Below, in pieces: positions 52,380-60,587 of a DNA stretch of 64,000 nucleotides. Source of the stretch: Bacteroidaceae bacterium (GTDB lineage: Bacteria; Bacteroidota; Bacteroidia; Bacteroidales; Bacteroidaceae). Within the stretch, counting starts at the first letter, position 1, and every line of letters starts with the position of its first letter. The translations under genes were made by a program, and so were the position numbers. A model generated the notes under the pieces. The model made no database searches, was not told the origin of the DNA, and saw only the letters and a program-made list of their open reading frames with translations. The stretch spans positions 124,001-188,000 of the forward strand of contig JAFQBB010000020.1 in assembly GCA_017416805.1 (NCBI GenBank). The letters are read 5' to 3'.

Positions 52380-54086
52380 CTACTCAAATTTCATCTCTAC
52401 AATGTGTGTGAATTCTTTCCAATGCTCCGCTTCACGATAGGCTGCAGTGGCTCCTATGGGGACGTAGAGGATGCAGCTGTCCTTGATTTCAGAGATGCCT
52501 CCACCGTTGTTTTCTGTCAGGTCGGGCGGAGTGGATTGGGGAACATAGACTTGGTGTAGTGTCTCAGGGAAGTGGAAGTTGGTAATACTAATACGAGTTG
52601 CACCTTTTCCCCAATAAAGCGTTTTTAGATTTGGAAATAATCCAGAATTGAATCTCCATGAAATATAACTGATGGAGTCAGGCATACTCAAGTATTCCAA
52701 CTTTTCCATGATGACGTTTGATTGGTCTTTCAGTGTGCGTATCCCCTTGGGCAACTCCAGGTATTTGAGTTGTGAATCCATGAAAGCCATTCCGGAGGTG
52801 ACGCTTACGCCTGGCATGAACGATTCGGCGTGTGCCGTATCGCGACAGGGAGGATACCAGACAAGTTTGTTTTCGGCCCTATTGTAGAGAGCCCCGTTGT
52901 AGGTGCAGAAATAGGGCGCATCGTCGGGGATGTCAAAACTCTCAATGTTGATGGTCCCTTGTCGGACGGTCAGGGGGTAATAGTAATACTCCTCCATGTC
53001 ACGCGGGAAGGTGATATGCCGAAGATTGGTGCACCAGTCAATGGATTGAAAAGAGAAATACTTGAGCGTGGCTGGTAATTTTAACACCTCCAACCATCGG
53101 CTATGATAGAAAAGGCGACCGTCAATACAGTCGTCTTGAACAAGCCAACTGTTAGGGTACACCCCACCCATACGGATGTCAGTTTCTGTCAGGTCAAGAT
53201 AGGCCAGATTGCCAAAATCGTCAGTTCCGTTTTCGCTTCCTGTCATCATGTGTAGCACGTAGGTGTCGCTCCCGTTGATAGACCCTTTCAGGGTGAGACT
53301 CGGGATGGAGTCCTGCTCTTCGGTGGTCAGCTGGTCGGCTAATGTGCCTGCTTCGGTCAGGGTCAGCGAGTCGTTGACGGTGAAAGCGAAGGGCTGGCTG
53401 GTTGCTTCACCGGCTTTGTTGATGGCGTATGCTTGTGCCTGATAGGGGCAATCTTTCTTTAAAAGGCGTATGATGTCCTGTATCTCCGTAGGGGAATCTG
53501 TTTGCGGTGATGAGAGTTTTTGTCTCTTCTTCTCATCCTCCCGGCCTTCCGGCCAATAATAGAAGCCCGTTTCGGTGATAGGCAGTCCGCCATCGTCGTT
53601 GATGAGGCTTTGCAGTGCTATGCGGTAAGGCCCGCGGCCGGCAATGCGGAGAGGGGAGAGTATGGGGGGAATCCCCGGAGTCGTAGTGAAGCGCAGGGTG
53701 TCACTGGTGATGGTGCTGTATTCGTTGCCCGTCTCCAACACACAGCGGTAGGTCGTCTCCGTTTGCAGCCCTGTCAAGCGGGCGGTGATGGTCTGCTCTG
53801 TGGGCTTGAAGGATAGTTCGTGCTCCAGTGAGTCCGTCACCCCATAGCGTAGGCTGATGAAGCAGATGTGTCCGCTCCCGACAGGAGTGACACTTCCGCT
53901 CACCGTTGCCTCGTGGCGGGTGATGTCGTAAGCTCCGGTCAACTCTACCTGCGGAGGCAGGTTGGTAGGAATGACGCTCTCCTCCTCTTTGCAGGAGAAT
54001 GTGGCTAAAAGAAGTGCAGCAAAAAGAACTGCTGGTAATATGGCCTTTCTTCGTAAGGTGCTGTTTTGTATGTGTTTGCCGTTCAT
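52380..54086 (-). CDS. Lipoprotein with Fn3-like and LRR-type domains
   Basis: This 568-residue protein has a lipoprotein signal (LLLATFSC, Cys near residue 32). Two Fn3-like domains follow (PQVELTGAYDITRHEATVSGSV, LRFTTTPGIPPILSPLRIAG). The C-terminal half (about 290-568) has BspA/LRR_5-like spacing (LEVLKLPATLKYFSFQSIDWCTNLRHITFP, KYLELPKGIRTLK) and ends with VPIGATAAYREAEHWKEFTHIVE, a common end of such proteins. It is likely surface-exposed and involved in binding. It is convergent with the kinase cassette. Confidence 0.75.
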   Translation of the reverse strand: MNGKHIQNSTLRRKAILPAVLFAALLLATFSCKEEESVIPTNLPPQVELTGAYDITRHEATVSGSVTPVGSGHICFISLRYGVTDSLEHELSFKPTEQTITARLTGLQTETTYRCVLETGNEYSTITSDTLRFTTTPGIPPILSPLRIAGRGPYRIALQSLINDDGGLPITETGFYYWPEGREDEKKRQKLSSPQTDSPTEIQDIIRLLKKDCPYQAQAYAINKAGEATSQPFAFTVNDSLTLTEAGTLADQLTTEEQDSIPSLTLKGSINGSDTYVLHMMTGSENGTDDFGNLAYLDLTETDIRMGGVYPNSWLVQDDCIDGRLFYHSRWLEVLKLPATLKYFSFQSIDWCTNLRHITFPRDMEEYYYYPLTVRQGTINIESFDIPDDAPYFCTYNGALYNRAENKLVWYPPCRDTAHAESFMPGVSVTSGMAFMDSQLKYLELPKGIRTLKDQSNVIMEKLEYLSMPDSISYISWRFNSGLFPNLKTLYWGKGATRISITNFHFPETLHQVYVPQSTPPDLTENNGGGISEIKDSCILYVPIGATAAYREAEHWKEFTHIVEMKFE

Positions 54087-54116
54087 TATGGATTAAACAG
54101 TTTCGGTTTGTGCGGG

Positions 54117-54124
54117 CAAAGGTA
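54117..54124 (-). promoter_or_regulatory. -7 box for the Fn3/LRR lipoprotein
   Basis: The minus strand reads TACCTTTG, 30 bp upstream of the start codon. Confidence 0.65.
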
Positions 54125-54288
54125 TCTAATTTTTGTAGAAGATGCAAGCAACGGGTGATATTTGGATAGTGAAGAATCCAAAAGTTTATCCCCCCTTAAC
54201 ACACACTAACGCAAAATATTATAGTTGTTTACCGGAAAGCAATAGAATAAAATAGGGCGAAATTGAGGGTTGAATGGGCTTTTCTTCC

Positions 54289-54296
54289 TATTTTTG
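54289..54296 (+). promoter_or_regulatory. -7 box for the 5'-nucleotidase
   Basis: TATTTTTG matches TAnnTTTG; the next ATGs are 54315 and 54324. Confidence 0.65.
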
Positions 54297-54323
54297 CACC
54301 GATAATCAAATGGAATGACAATT

Positions 54324-55964
54324 ATGAAGATATGGTTGGCAATAGTCGCTATACTGTGGCTGACATCGTGCTGTACAGGATGCGGTAAGGACGGACTTCG
54401 TCATAAGGAGACGGTCTGCCCTGTTGTGGCCGATGGATCTATTACCATTGTGTATGAGAACGATGTACACTGTGCAGTGGATGGCTATGCGCGGCTTGTT
54501 GCGGTGCGGGATTCGGTGAAGCGGGAGACTCCCTACGTGAGCACCGTGTCGTGTGGCGACTTTGTGCAGGGAGGTCTGCTGGGCAGTGTGTCGCAGGGGG
54601 AGTATATTGTGGACATTATGAACCGTGTGGGCTACGACGTGGTGGCATTGGGCAATCATGAGTTCGACTACGGCATGGAGCAATTGTACGGCCTGACCGG
54701 TCGGCTCAGTGCCACGGTGGTGTGTGCCAATTTGCGGGACTTGCGGATGGAGCGGCCTGTGTTTGCTCCTTATCATATTGTCCGCTATGGACAGACTGAT
54801 GTGGCTTTCGTGGGGCTGCTCACCACTTCGACTCCCACCAGCACATCGCCCCTTACTTATCAGGACAGTACGGGCCGTGTGGTCTATACCTTCATGAAAG
54901 AGCAGTTCTACACCGAGGCCCAGCGGCAGATTGATGCGGCACGGGCCGAGGGGGCGGACTATGTGGTGGTGCTTGCCCACCTGGGGGATATTCCCGAAGA
55001 CGACCATCCGACATCGCTCACGCTGATTGCCGGAACAACGGGGGTGGACGTCGTGCTCGACGGACACAGTCACAGCACGATACCTGACACGGTGGTCTAT
55101 GACAAGGAGGGGCGGCCCGTCCACCTCTCGTCCACAGGTACGGAGCTGCAACACATCGGCCTGCTGACCATCGGGACGGACGGGACCATTGCCACCCGAC
55201 TGCAGCCATCCGGAGGGCGACAGGGTGATGTGCAGATGCAAGCCTACGTGGATGACCTGAAGGAGAAGGCATCCGAGAGCGGCCTGCACGTGGTGGCACG
55301 GAACACCGTGACACTCATTGCCGCCGACGAGGAGGGCAACCGCCTGGTGCGCCGCAAGGAGATGCCGCTGGGCAACCTCTGTGCCGATGCCTTCTGCCAT
55401 GTGCTGGGCACTGACGTGGCTCTGATCAATGGGGGCGGCATACGCTCCGACATGCCCCTGGGCGAGGTGACGTATAACGACCTGCTGGCCATCTTCCCCT
55501 TCGGAAACACGGCCTGTACGGCCACCCTCAGCGGACAGCAGCTGGCCGATGCGCTGGAGTGTTCGGTCAGATCGCTGCCCGTGGAGAACGGCAGCTTCAT
55601 GCAGGTGGGCGGCATGCGCTTCAGGGTCGACCCACAAGTGCCCTCGCCTGTGGTCCTTGGTGAGGACGGCCTCTTCTCCCACGTAATGCCCGCCGCGCCC
55701 CGCCGCGTGAGCCATATATATATAAGGAATAGGGAGAGCGGCGAATACCTGCCACTCGACCCCAAGCGCATATACACACTGGCCAGCTTCGACTACGTGC
55801 TGAAGGAGCTGGGCAGCGACGGCATGTTGCGCCATGCCACCATCATGCAGGACAACCTGGGACTGGATGCAGAAATCCTTGCCACCTACGTAGGGCAATA
55901 CCTGGGGGGCATCATCGGTGAGCCATACGACAAGAAGGAGGGGAGAATTAGTACCCAAATGTAA
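54324..55964 (+). CDS. 5'-nucleotidase / UDP-sugar hydrolase family lipoprotein
   Basis: This exported metallophosphatase of about 546 residues has a short hydrophobic start followed by LTSCCTGCG, a probable lipobox. Metal-binding motifs are IVYENDVHCAVDG (the family ND-x-H), SCGDFVQGG, ALGNHEFDYG, VVLAHLGD and LDGHSHS. The C-terminal domain (AFCHVLGTDVALINGGGIRSDMPLGEVTYNDLLAIFPFGN) carries the substrate-binding signature. It hydrolyses nucleotides or nucleotide sugars at the cell surface or in the periplasm. The ATG at 54315 is equally possible. The second half is distinctly richer in G and C than most of the window. Confidence 0.92.
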   Translation: MKIWLAIVAILWLTSCCTGCGKDGLRHKETVCPVVADGSITIVYENDVHCAVDGYARLVAVRDSVKRETPYVSTVSCGDFVQGGLLGSVSQGEYIVDIMNRVGYDVVALGNHEFDYGMEQLYGLTGRLSATVVCANLRDLRMERPVFAPYHIVRYGQTDVAFVGLLTTSTPTSTSPLTYQDSTGRVVYTFMKEQFYTEAQRQIDAARAEGADYVVVLAHLGDIPEDDHPTSLTLIAGTTGVDVVLDGHSHSTIPDTVVYDKEGRPVHLSSTGTELQHIGLLTIGTDGTIATRLQPSGGRQGDVQMQAYVDDLKEKASESGLHVVARNTVTLIAADEEGNRLVRRKEMPLGNLCADAFCHVLGTDVALINGGGIRSDMPLGEVTYNDLLAIFPFGNTACTATLSGQQLADALECSVRSLPVENGSFMQVGGMRFRVDPQVPSPVVLGEDGLFSHVMPAAPRRVSHIYIRNRESGEYLPLDPKRIYTLASFDYVLKELGSDGMLRHATIMQDNLGLDAEILATYVGQYLGGIIGEPYDKKEGRISTQM

Positions 55965-56023
55965 GGTATATTTACCATTGTTTTAAAGTCGCAAAAAAGC
56001 CCCTATATGAGGGCTGAAGATAC

Positions 56024-56107
56024 CCCACGCGTGGGTGGCAGTTGTACCCCACGCGTGGGGTATCTTGATAGGGCACGCGTGGGGTACCATCACACCCCAC
56101 GCGTGGG
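56024..56107. repeat. Palindrome array, 4 x CCCACGCGTGGG, period 24
   Basis: Copies start at 56024, 56048, 56072 (GGCACGCGTGGG) and 56096, each exactly 24 bp apart; several extend to TACCCCACGCGTGGGGTA. It lies between convergent genes, 60 bp after the nucleotidase. Confidence 0.95.
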
Positions 56108-56180
56108 GTATAATGCCCCCTTTTTTGTTCTTGCAACACGCTCATACACAGATCGTTGCAAAACGCTACTTTAAGCACTG

Positions 56181-56216
56181 AAATCTCCCTTCCATGACGT
56201 TGGAAGGGGGTGATTT
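56181..56216. terminator. Hairpin between convergent genes
   Basis: AAATCTCCCTTCCA (56181-56194) pairs imperfectly with TGGAAGGGGGTGATTT (56201-56216), with a 6-nt loop, followed by T and A bases. It may end transcripts from either side. Confidence 0.55.
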
Positions 56217-56254
56217 TACATTTCCATTTGTAAATATCCGTGACCATGCTTCAA

Positions 56255-56384
56255 GGGTCACTGTGACTTTTCATCAAGGGTCATAATGACTTTTCATCAA
56301 GGGTCATAATGACTCTTCATCATGGGTCATAATGACTCTTCATCATGGGTCATAATGACTCGTCGTCAAGGGTCATAATGACCC
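56255..56384. repeat. Palindrome array, 6 x GGGTCATAATGACYC, period 23
   Basis: GGGTCA starts at 56255, 56278, 56301, 56324, 56347 and 56370, with no deviation from 23 bp. The last copy is a perfect 7+1+7 palindrome (GGGTCATAATGACCC). Spacers read TTCATCAA/T. It is unrelated in sequence to the array 150 bp upstream. Confidence 0.95.
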
Positions 56385-56444
56385 TTGGAGGGTACTTCTG
56401 GTGGGTTTGCCGATTGTATATAATTTTCGTAACGCTATCACTCC

Positions 56445-58814
56445 TCAGAACTCAGCCGTCAGCCCTATGGAGGGGACAAGGGTGTTGCTGTCCTGCCCCA
56501 CGCGCTTCATGCGGTAGCGACGGTCGGCAAGGGGCGCTGTAGGGTTCATCACCTCGCCTGTACTCATAAAGACATCCTGCTGCTGGATGCGCACATTCTG
56601 CAGGTTGAGGAACAGCCCCATGCGCCACCGGCGGAAGTACCACTCCTTGTCGATGCGCACGTCGTACTGTGTGTAGAGGGGGCTGCGGCCGTCATTGTAG
56701 CGTGTGTAGTCGGGCAGGGAACGGCCGTTGGCATCCCAATAGGCAACGTAGGACGAGGCCACCTCGTCGTAGGGCGTATAAGGCGTGCCGCCCAGCATAC
56801 TCACCTTGGCCCCGAGGCTCCAATGGTGGGGCAGTTCATACGTGCCGCACAGATTGATGATGAAGCGGTTGTCCCATGGAGAATTGATGTAGGGCGCCTC
56901 GTCAGAAGCCTGGTAGGCACTGCGGAACCACGTAAGGGAGCCGGTGAGGTTCAGCCTGTCGGGCTTGAGCCAGCGGAAGAGCAGCTCCAGTCCGTAGGCA
57001 CGGCCCGTGGCCGTGGAGGCCAGCCGCTCGTTGCCCACTATCCCGTAGTCGGCCCCCTTGCAGGTCAGTGGGATGCCATCGGTGACGGAGAGGGGGATGT
57101 GGTAGTAGTGCTTGTAGAAGCCCTCGAGCGTGAGGGCAATGTCGTCCGTCGCCCGCCACTCGCCACCTATGGCGCTCTGCCACACACTCATGTAGCGCAA
57201 GTCGTGGTTGGCGAGGCGGCCCTGCTCCTTGAAGGCCAAGGCCGTGTAAGGGGGCAACTGGTGGTAGAGACCCGACGAGGCCGACACTGCCCAGTCCGGC
57301 GTGAGGGCATAACGCACTGAGGCGCGGGGAGACAGTTGTTTCCACACCTCCTGCATCTGCCTGGAGTAAGTGTTGCCATCGGTGCGTAGTCCCATGGAGA
57401 GTTTCAGTCGGTCGTCGTGCCCCGTATAGCCCGCCGTCAGCGAGGCTCCATAGCTGAAGAACCCCAACTGTGTGCGGTAGTTGTCCCATCGGCCCACAAG
57501 GTTCTGTTTCCGGCTGGAAGCCAGCATGTTGTGGTAGGCCAGCTCGGCATTCTCCTTCAGTGTCCAGCGGTCGTTCACCGTGGTGCGGTTCTCCACCCGC
57601 AGGGTACTCTTCTGCTCGCGTCCCCGCAGGTCGAACATCAGCCCTTCCTCCTCCGATTCGTCATTGTTGCGATATTTCACATTGCGGTTGTTCAGGTAGT
57701 TGTGGCTCAGTGTGAGCGAAGTGGTGTGCGGTCCTGCATAGTGGCGCATGACGGCTCCCACTGTAAAAGTCTCCTGCGTCACCTTGGGCAGGTAGCTGAG
57801 GATGTAGGCCGCGTTTTCATCGTCCTCCACACCAGTGTTCAGCTTCATGCGGTCAATGCCGCCAAGGGCTATCAGTGTCAGCGTGTTGTAGCGCGACAGT
57901 TTCGTCTCCACCTTGAAGAGTCCGTCAGTATAATTGGGCAGGAAGGGGAGGTCAAGCATCTTGAAAACCATCTGCAGGTACGACTGGCGGAGCGAGAAGA
58001 GGTAGGTAGTACGTTCACCGAAGTGCCCCCTCCCGCTGAGCGAAGCCTCAGCTGTTCCCAGGGTGGCTTTGAAGGTCTGCCGCTCGGCGTCACCATCCCA
58101 CAGGCTGAAGTCAAGCACCGAACTCATGGCCCCTGACCGGTCGGCAGGGAAAGCACCCGTATAGAACTGAATCTCCCGTATGAGGTCGGCATTGATGAGG
58201 CTCACCGGTCCGCCCGTGGCCCCTTGCGTGGCAAAATGGTTGATGTGCGGTATCTCGATGCCGTCCATGTAGAAACGGTTTTCCGACGGGCCTCCCCCAC
58301 GCACTATCAGGTCGTTGCGGTATCCCGCCGGCGAGAACGATACGCCTGGCATCATCCTTACGATGCGCGACACATCGCGTCCGCCACCCGGCGTCTTCTC
58401 TATCTCGCGCACCCCGATGATGTGCATGCTCAGCGGACTCTCCACCGTCTTGCGGAAAGGTGAGGGACGGACCGCCACCTCGCTCAACTCCGCCGTCCAT
58501 TCCTCCAACTCTACGTTTACACCGGGCGTCGTTGCCGCCACCTGAAACGATGGCGTCTGTGCTCCCCGATACCCCGTTGCCGTCACCCATAGCGACACGA
58601 TACCTGCCGGAACCCCTTCTATGCGGAAGCGCCCAAGTGTATCCGTCGCCGTCTGCAACTCATAGTGGCCCACCACCATGATGGCAGCCCCTACCACGGG
58701 TTCGCGCCCTTTCTTGTCAATCACCGTGCCATGTACGGCATAACTCTGTTGAGAAAAAAGCTCCCCTGCCAGGCAGAGGAGCATACATCCTAAAAACAAT
58801 CTCCTTATCTTCAT
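56445..58814 (-). CDS. TonB-dependent outer-membrane receptor
   Basis: This 789-residue protein has a signal peptide (1-21), a carboxypeptidase-like regulatory domain (VHGTVIDKKGREPVVGAAIMV, residues 27-115), a plug (about 120-225, with SRIVRMMPGVSFSPAGYRNDLIVRGGGPSENRFYMDGI) and a 22-strand-type barrel ending in LTAEF with the terminal Phe. It is not a SusC homologue of full length, and no SusD gene is adjacent, so it is more like a siderophore, metal or cobalamin-type receptor; the substrate is unknown. A 7-bp inverted repeat (ATCATCG/CGATGAT, 58818-58838) lies just upstream of the ATG. The gene is GC-rich relative to the LRR region. Confidence 0.9.
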   Translation of the reverse strand: MKIRRLFLGCMLLCLAGELFSQQSYAVHGTVIDKKGREPVVGAAIMVVGHYELQTATDTLGRFRIEGVPAGIVSLWVTATGYRGAQTPSFQVAATTPGVNVELEEWTAELSEVAVRPSPFRKTVESPLSMHIIGVREIEKTPGGGRDVSRIVRMMPGVSFSPAGYRNDLIVRGGGPSENRFYMDGIEIPHINHFATQGATGGPVSLINADLIREIQFYTGAFPADRSGAMSSVLDFSLWDGDAERQTFKATLGTAEASLSGRGHFGERTTYLFSLRQSYLQMVFKMLDLPFLPNYTDGLFKVETKLSRYNTLTLIALGGIDRMKLNTGVEDDENAAYILSYLPKVTQETFTVGAVMRHYAGPHTTSLTLSHNYLNNRNVKYRNNDESEEEGLMFDLRGREQKSTLRVENRTTVNDRWTLKENAELAYHNMLASSRKQNLVGRWDNYRTQLGFFSYGASLTAGYTGHDDRLKLSMGLRTDGNTYSRQMQEVWKQLSPRASVRYALTPDWAVSASSGLYHQLPPYTALAFKEQGRLANHDLRYMSVWQSAIGGEWRATDDIALTLEGFYKHYYHIPLSVTDGIPLTCKGADYGIVGNERLASTATGRAYGLELLFRWLKPDRLNLTGSLTWFRSAYQASDEAPYINSPWDNRFIINLCGTYELPHHWSLGAKVSMLGGTPYTPYDEVASSYVAYWDANGRSLPDYTRYNDGRSPLYTQYDVRIDKEWYFRRWRMGLFLNLQNVRIQQQDVFMSTGEVMNPTAPLADRRYRMKRVGQDSNTLVPSIGLTAEF

Positions 58815-58876
58815 TCTATCATCGTGTTATCCGATGATGAGAACAAGATAAGGAGACTTTTGGTTCAATATTCGCT

Positions 58877-58981
58877 AGCTACTATTGATTAGCGACTTGT
58901 TACGAGCTACAAGTTACGAGTTGATAGTATATCGCCTTGTCCGCATGGTCAATAGCCACCAGTCACTATTCACTATTCACT
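58877..58981. repeat. Diverged inverted heptamer arms upstream of the TonB receptor
   Basis: Left units include AGCTACT, AGCGACT, TGTTACG, AGCTACA, AGTTACG, AGTTGAT (58877-58925). Right units are AGTCACT, ATTCACT, ATTCACT (58961-58981) and overlap the stop codon of the lipoprotein gene (58980-58982). The layout is the same as at the purM-lpx loci, but with more word drift. Confidence 0.75.
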
Positions 58982-59978
58982 AATTACGGCTCTTCAGACG
59001 ATTTTCGAACAGGGCATGTCTTCTTTGGATTTGTCCTGCACGAGTTGCCTTGGCCTGGTATTCGTTTTCGTTGGGAGAAAATTCTCCTTGCTCTTCAATT
59101 GTACCGTACGTAAAGTCGTCGCTATTTGCGCGTCGGATTGTTCCGTCCTCATTGAATTCGTAGGTGTATGAGTAATTATAATTATAATTATCTGTATATT
59201 CTTCGTCTTCCCATTCTTCTACACAAACAAGATTCATCTTTACGGGCAAATAATCAGGTCCTGCTCCGAAAAGTCCGATATAGGCACATATACTGGCCGC
59301 ATCTCCGAGGAGGTAATCCACAAATGTAGCATATTGTTTATGCCTGTTTTCATACACCCTGTCTCCATAATCAAAAGTGGCAGATTCTCTATATGTCCAA
59401 CCGTCATCGTCGGAACCTGCATATTCATACTTGGTCAAAAGCCCATTGTCCCATGTCAGGTTGATGGTCAGTGTTCCTTCTGTTCGCTCTGTTTCGCCGT
59501 CGTAGGTGTATTCTTCAAAGTTTTTACCTGTAATCCTTGTCAGATGTCCTTCGCCGTCATAGGTCAAATCTGAAGTTGAGCTGTAAGTGTCTTTCTCATT
59601 CTCATCTTCGTAGCTGCCAGATTCCTGCATTTTGGAAATGAACCCATTCCCATTGAAAGAGAAGGATATAGTCTCGATATCTTCTTCCCCATAATGACTG
59701 ATTACTTGGTTTGAAGAGAATTCATGATACGAAGACCACTCAGTGGCATATTTTATTTTTCCGTCCGAAGTATAGTAGAATTTATATTCTCCTACAGAAA
59801 GAAGTTTCTTTCCGCTTCCCTGAACTATTTCTCCCACGTTTGTACTGAGTGTGCCGGTACTTCCTCCACTTCCATTATCGTCATCATCGTCATCATCGCT
59901 ACAAGCCTGTATAGAACACATTGAAAAGCCGACAAAAAGGGCAATGAAGAATCTTTGTAAATATTTGATGTTTGTCAT
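58980..59978 (-). CDS. Acidic lipoprotein of unknown function
   Basis: This 332-residue protein has a lipoprotein signal (FFIALFVGFSMCSIQAC) followed by an Asp-rich tether (SDDDDDDDNGSGGSTG). The body is beta-rich with YD- and RHS-like short repeats (YTSDGKIKYATEW, LTYDGEGHLTRITGKNFEEYTYDGETE, YTYEFNEDGTIRRANSDDF), like DUF4595-type lipoproteins of gut Bacteroidales. The acidic tether is typical of surface-exported lipoproteins in this group. Its role is unknown. It is upstream of the TonB receptor in the same direction, separated by word repeats. Confidence 0.7.
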   Translation of the reverse strand: MTNIKYLQRFFIALFVGFSMCSIQACSDDDDDDDNGSGGSTGTLSTNVGEIVQGSGKKLLSVGEYKFYYTSDGKIKYATEWSSYHEFSSNQVISHYGEEDIETISFSFNGNGFISKMQESGSYEDENEKDTYSSTSDLTYDGEGHLTRITGKNFEEYTYDGETERTEGTLTINLTWDNGLLTKYEYAGSDDDGWTYRESATFDYGDRVYENRHKQYATFVDYLLGDAASICAYIGLFGAGPDYLPVKMNLVCVEEWEDEEYTDNYNYNYSYTYEFNEDGTIRRANSDDFTYGTIEEQGEFSPNENEYQAKATRAGQIQRRHALFENRLKSRN

Positions 59979-60035
59979 AATGATAAATTTTTAATTTTAA
60001 AATAGAAGTTTGTAATAGCAATGAGTCCGCCAATC

Positions 60036-60043
60036 CAAAAGTA
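60036..60043 (-). promoter_or_regulatory. -7 box for the acidic lipoprotein
   Basis: The minus strand reads TACTTTTG, 57 bp upstream of the lipoprotein ATG. A second box further up (60276-60283) could give a longer leader. Confidence 0.6.
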
Positions 60044-60049
60044 CAGACA

Positions 60050-60283
60050 ATAAAAAAACGTGGACTCAAACTTCGTCTATGCTTATCGAGGTATCGCCAA
60101 ACACCATTGCACCATATACGAGTAAAAGACCCAAGCCAAAAGGCATGAGCATCAACTTTTATCTTGGTGCTTATTTCAATAGGCGATTCTCAATAAGCAA
60201 GAATAAAGCTAACGCTTTCTTATTTTAAGTCTTTTGTCCGTTGTGTTACATAGGCATTATATCTTTAATTTGTCGCAAAAGTA
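60050..60283 (-). other. Possible leader or small RNA region
   Basis: The minus strand has TACTTTTG at 60283-60276, and about 220 nt later a T7 run (60058-60052), so a transcript of roughly that length is possible. The plus strand carries an open stretch encoding MSINFYLGAYFNRRFSIS and ending TAA near 60228, but it has no plus-strand promoter box. I cannot decide between a non-coding RNA, a long leader and a small protein. Confidence 0.35.
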
Positions 60284-60444
60284 ATTATAATCTTTCGGAC
60301 TACAAAAAAGAATCAGAAAATTATGGGGATGCACCTTCTCTCTGAAACATTTGCTCAGAAAAAACGCTAAAGATAATGACACAGATGGATAAACCTAAAT
60401 GTCCAAAGCGCAATCAAATTGTATAAAAGTGCCGAACAATAGTT

Positions 60445-60526
60445 TATCCCAAGGTTTGGTTTAGTTATCCCAAGGCTTGGGATAACTATCTCTAAGCTTG
60501 GTTTAAGTATCCCAAATCCTGGGATA
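60445..60526. repeat. Palindrome array, 4 x TATCCCAAGGCTTGGGATA, period 21
   Basis: TATCCC/TATCTC starts at 60445, 60466, 60487 and 60508, exactly 21 bp apart. The second copy is a perfect 19-nt palindrome-like element and the others are degenerate. It lies downstream of the glycerate kinase gene. Confidence 0.92.
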
Positions 60527-60587
60527 AAGAATATATCGGCACATTTGATTTTTTAAGAGGCAGTTTTTGTTTTTCTTTATGGCTATG

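Noticed and set aside
54306-55958. 550-codon open frame antisense to the 5'-nucleotidase
   Set aside because: The composition is His- and Gln-rich with no recognisable domain. It mirrors a well-supported gene exactly and exists because that gene is GC-rich at third positions.
56255-56384. CRISPR array
   Set aside because: Repeats are about 15 bp with 8-bp spacers that resemble one another, there are no cas genes, and five similar arrays have unrelated words. It does not fit any CRISPR type.
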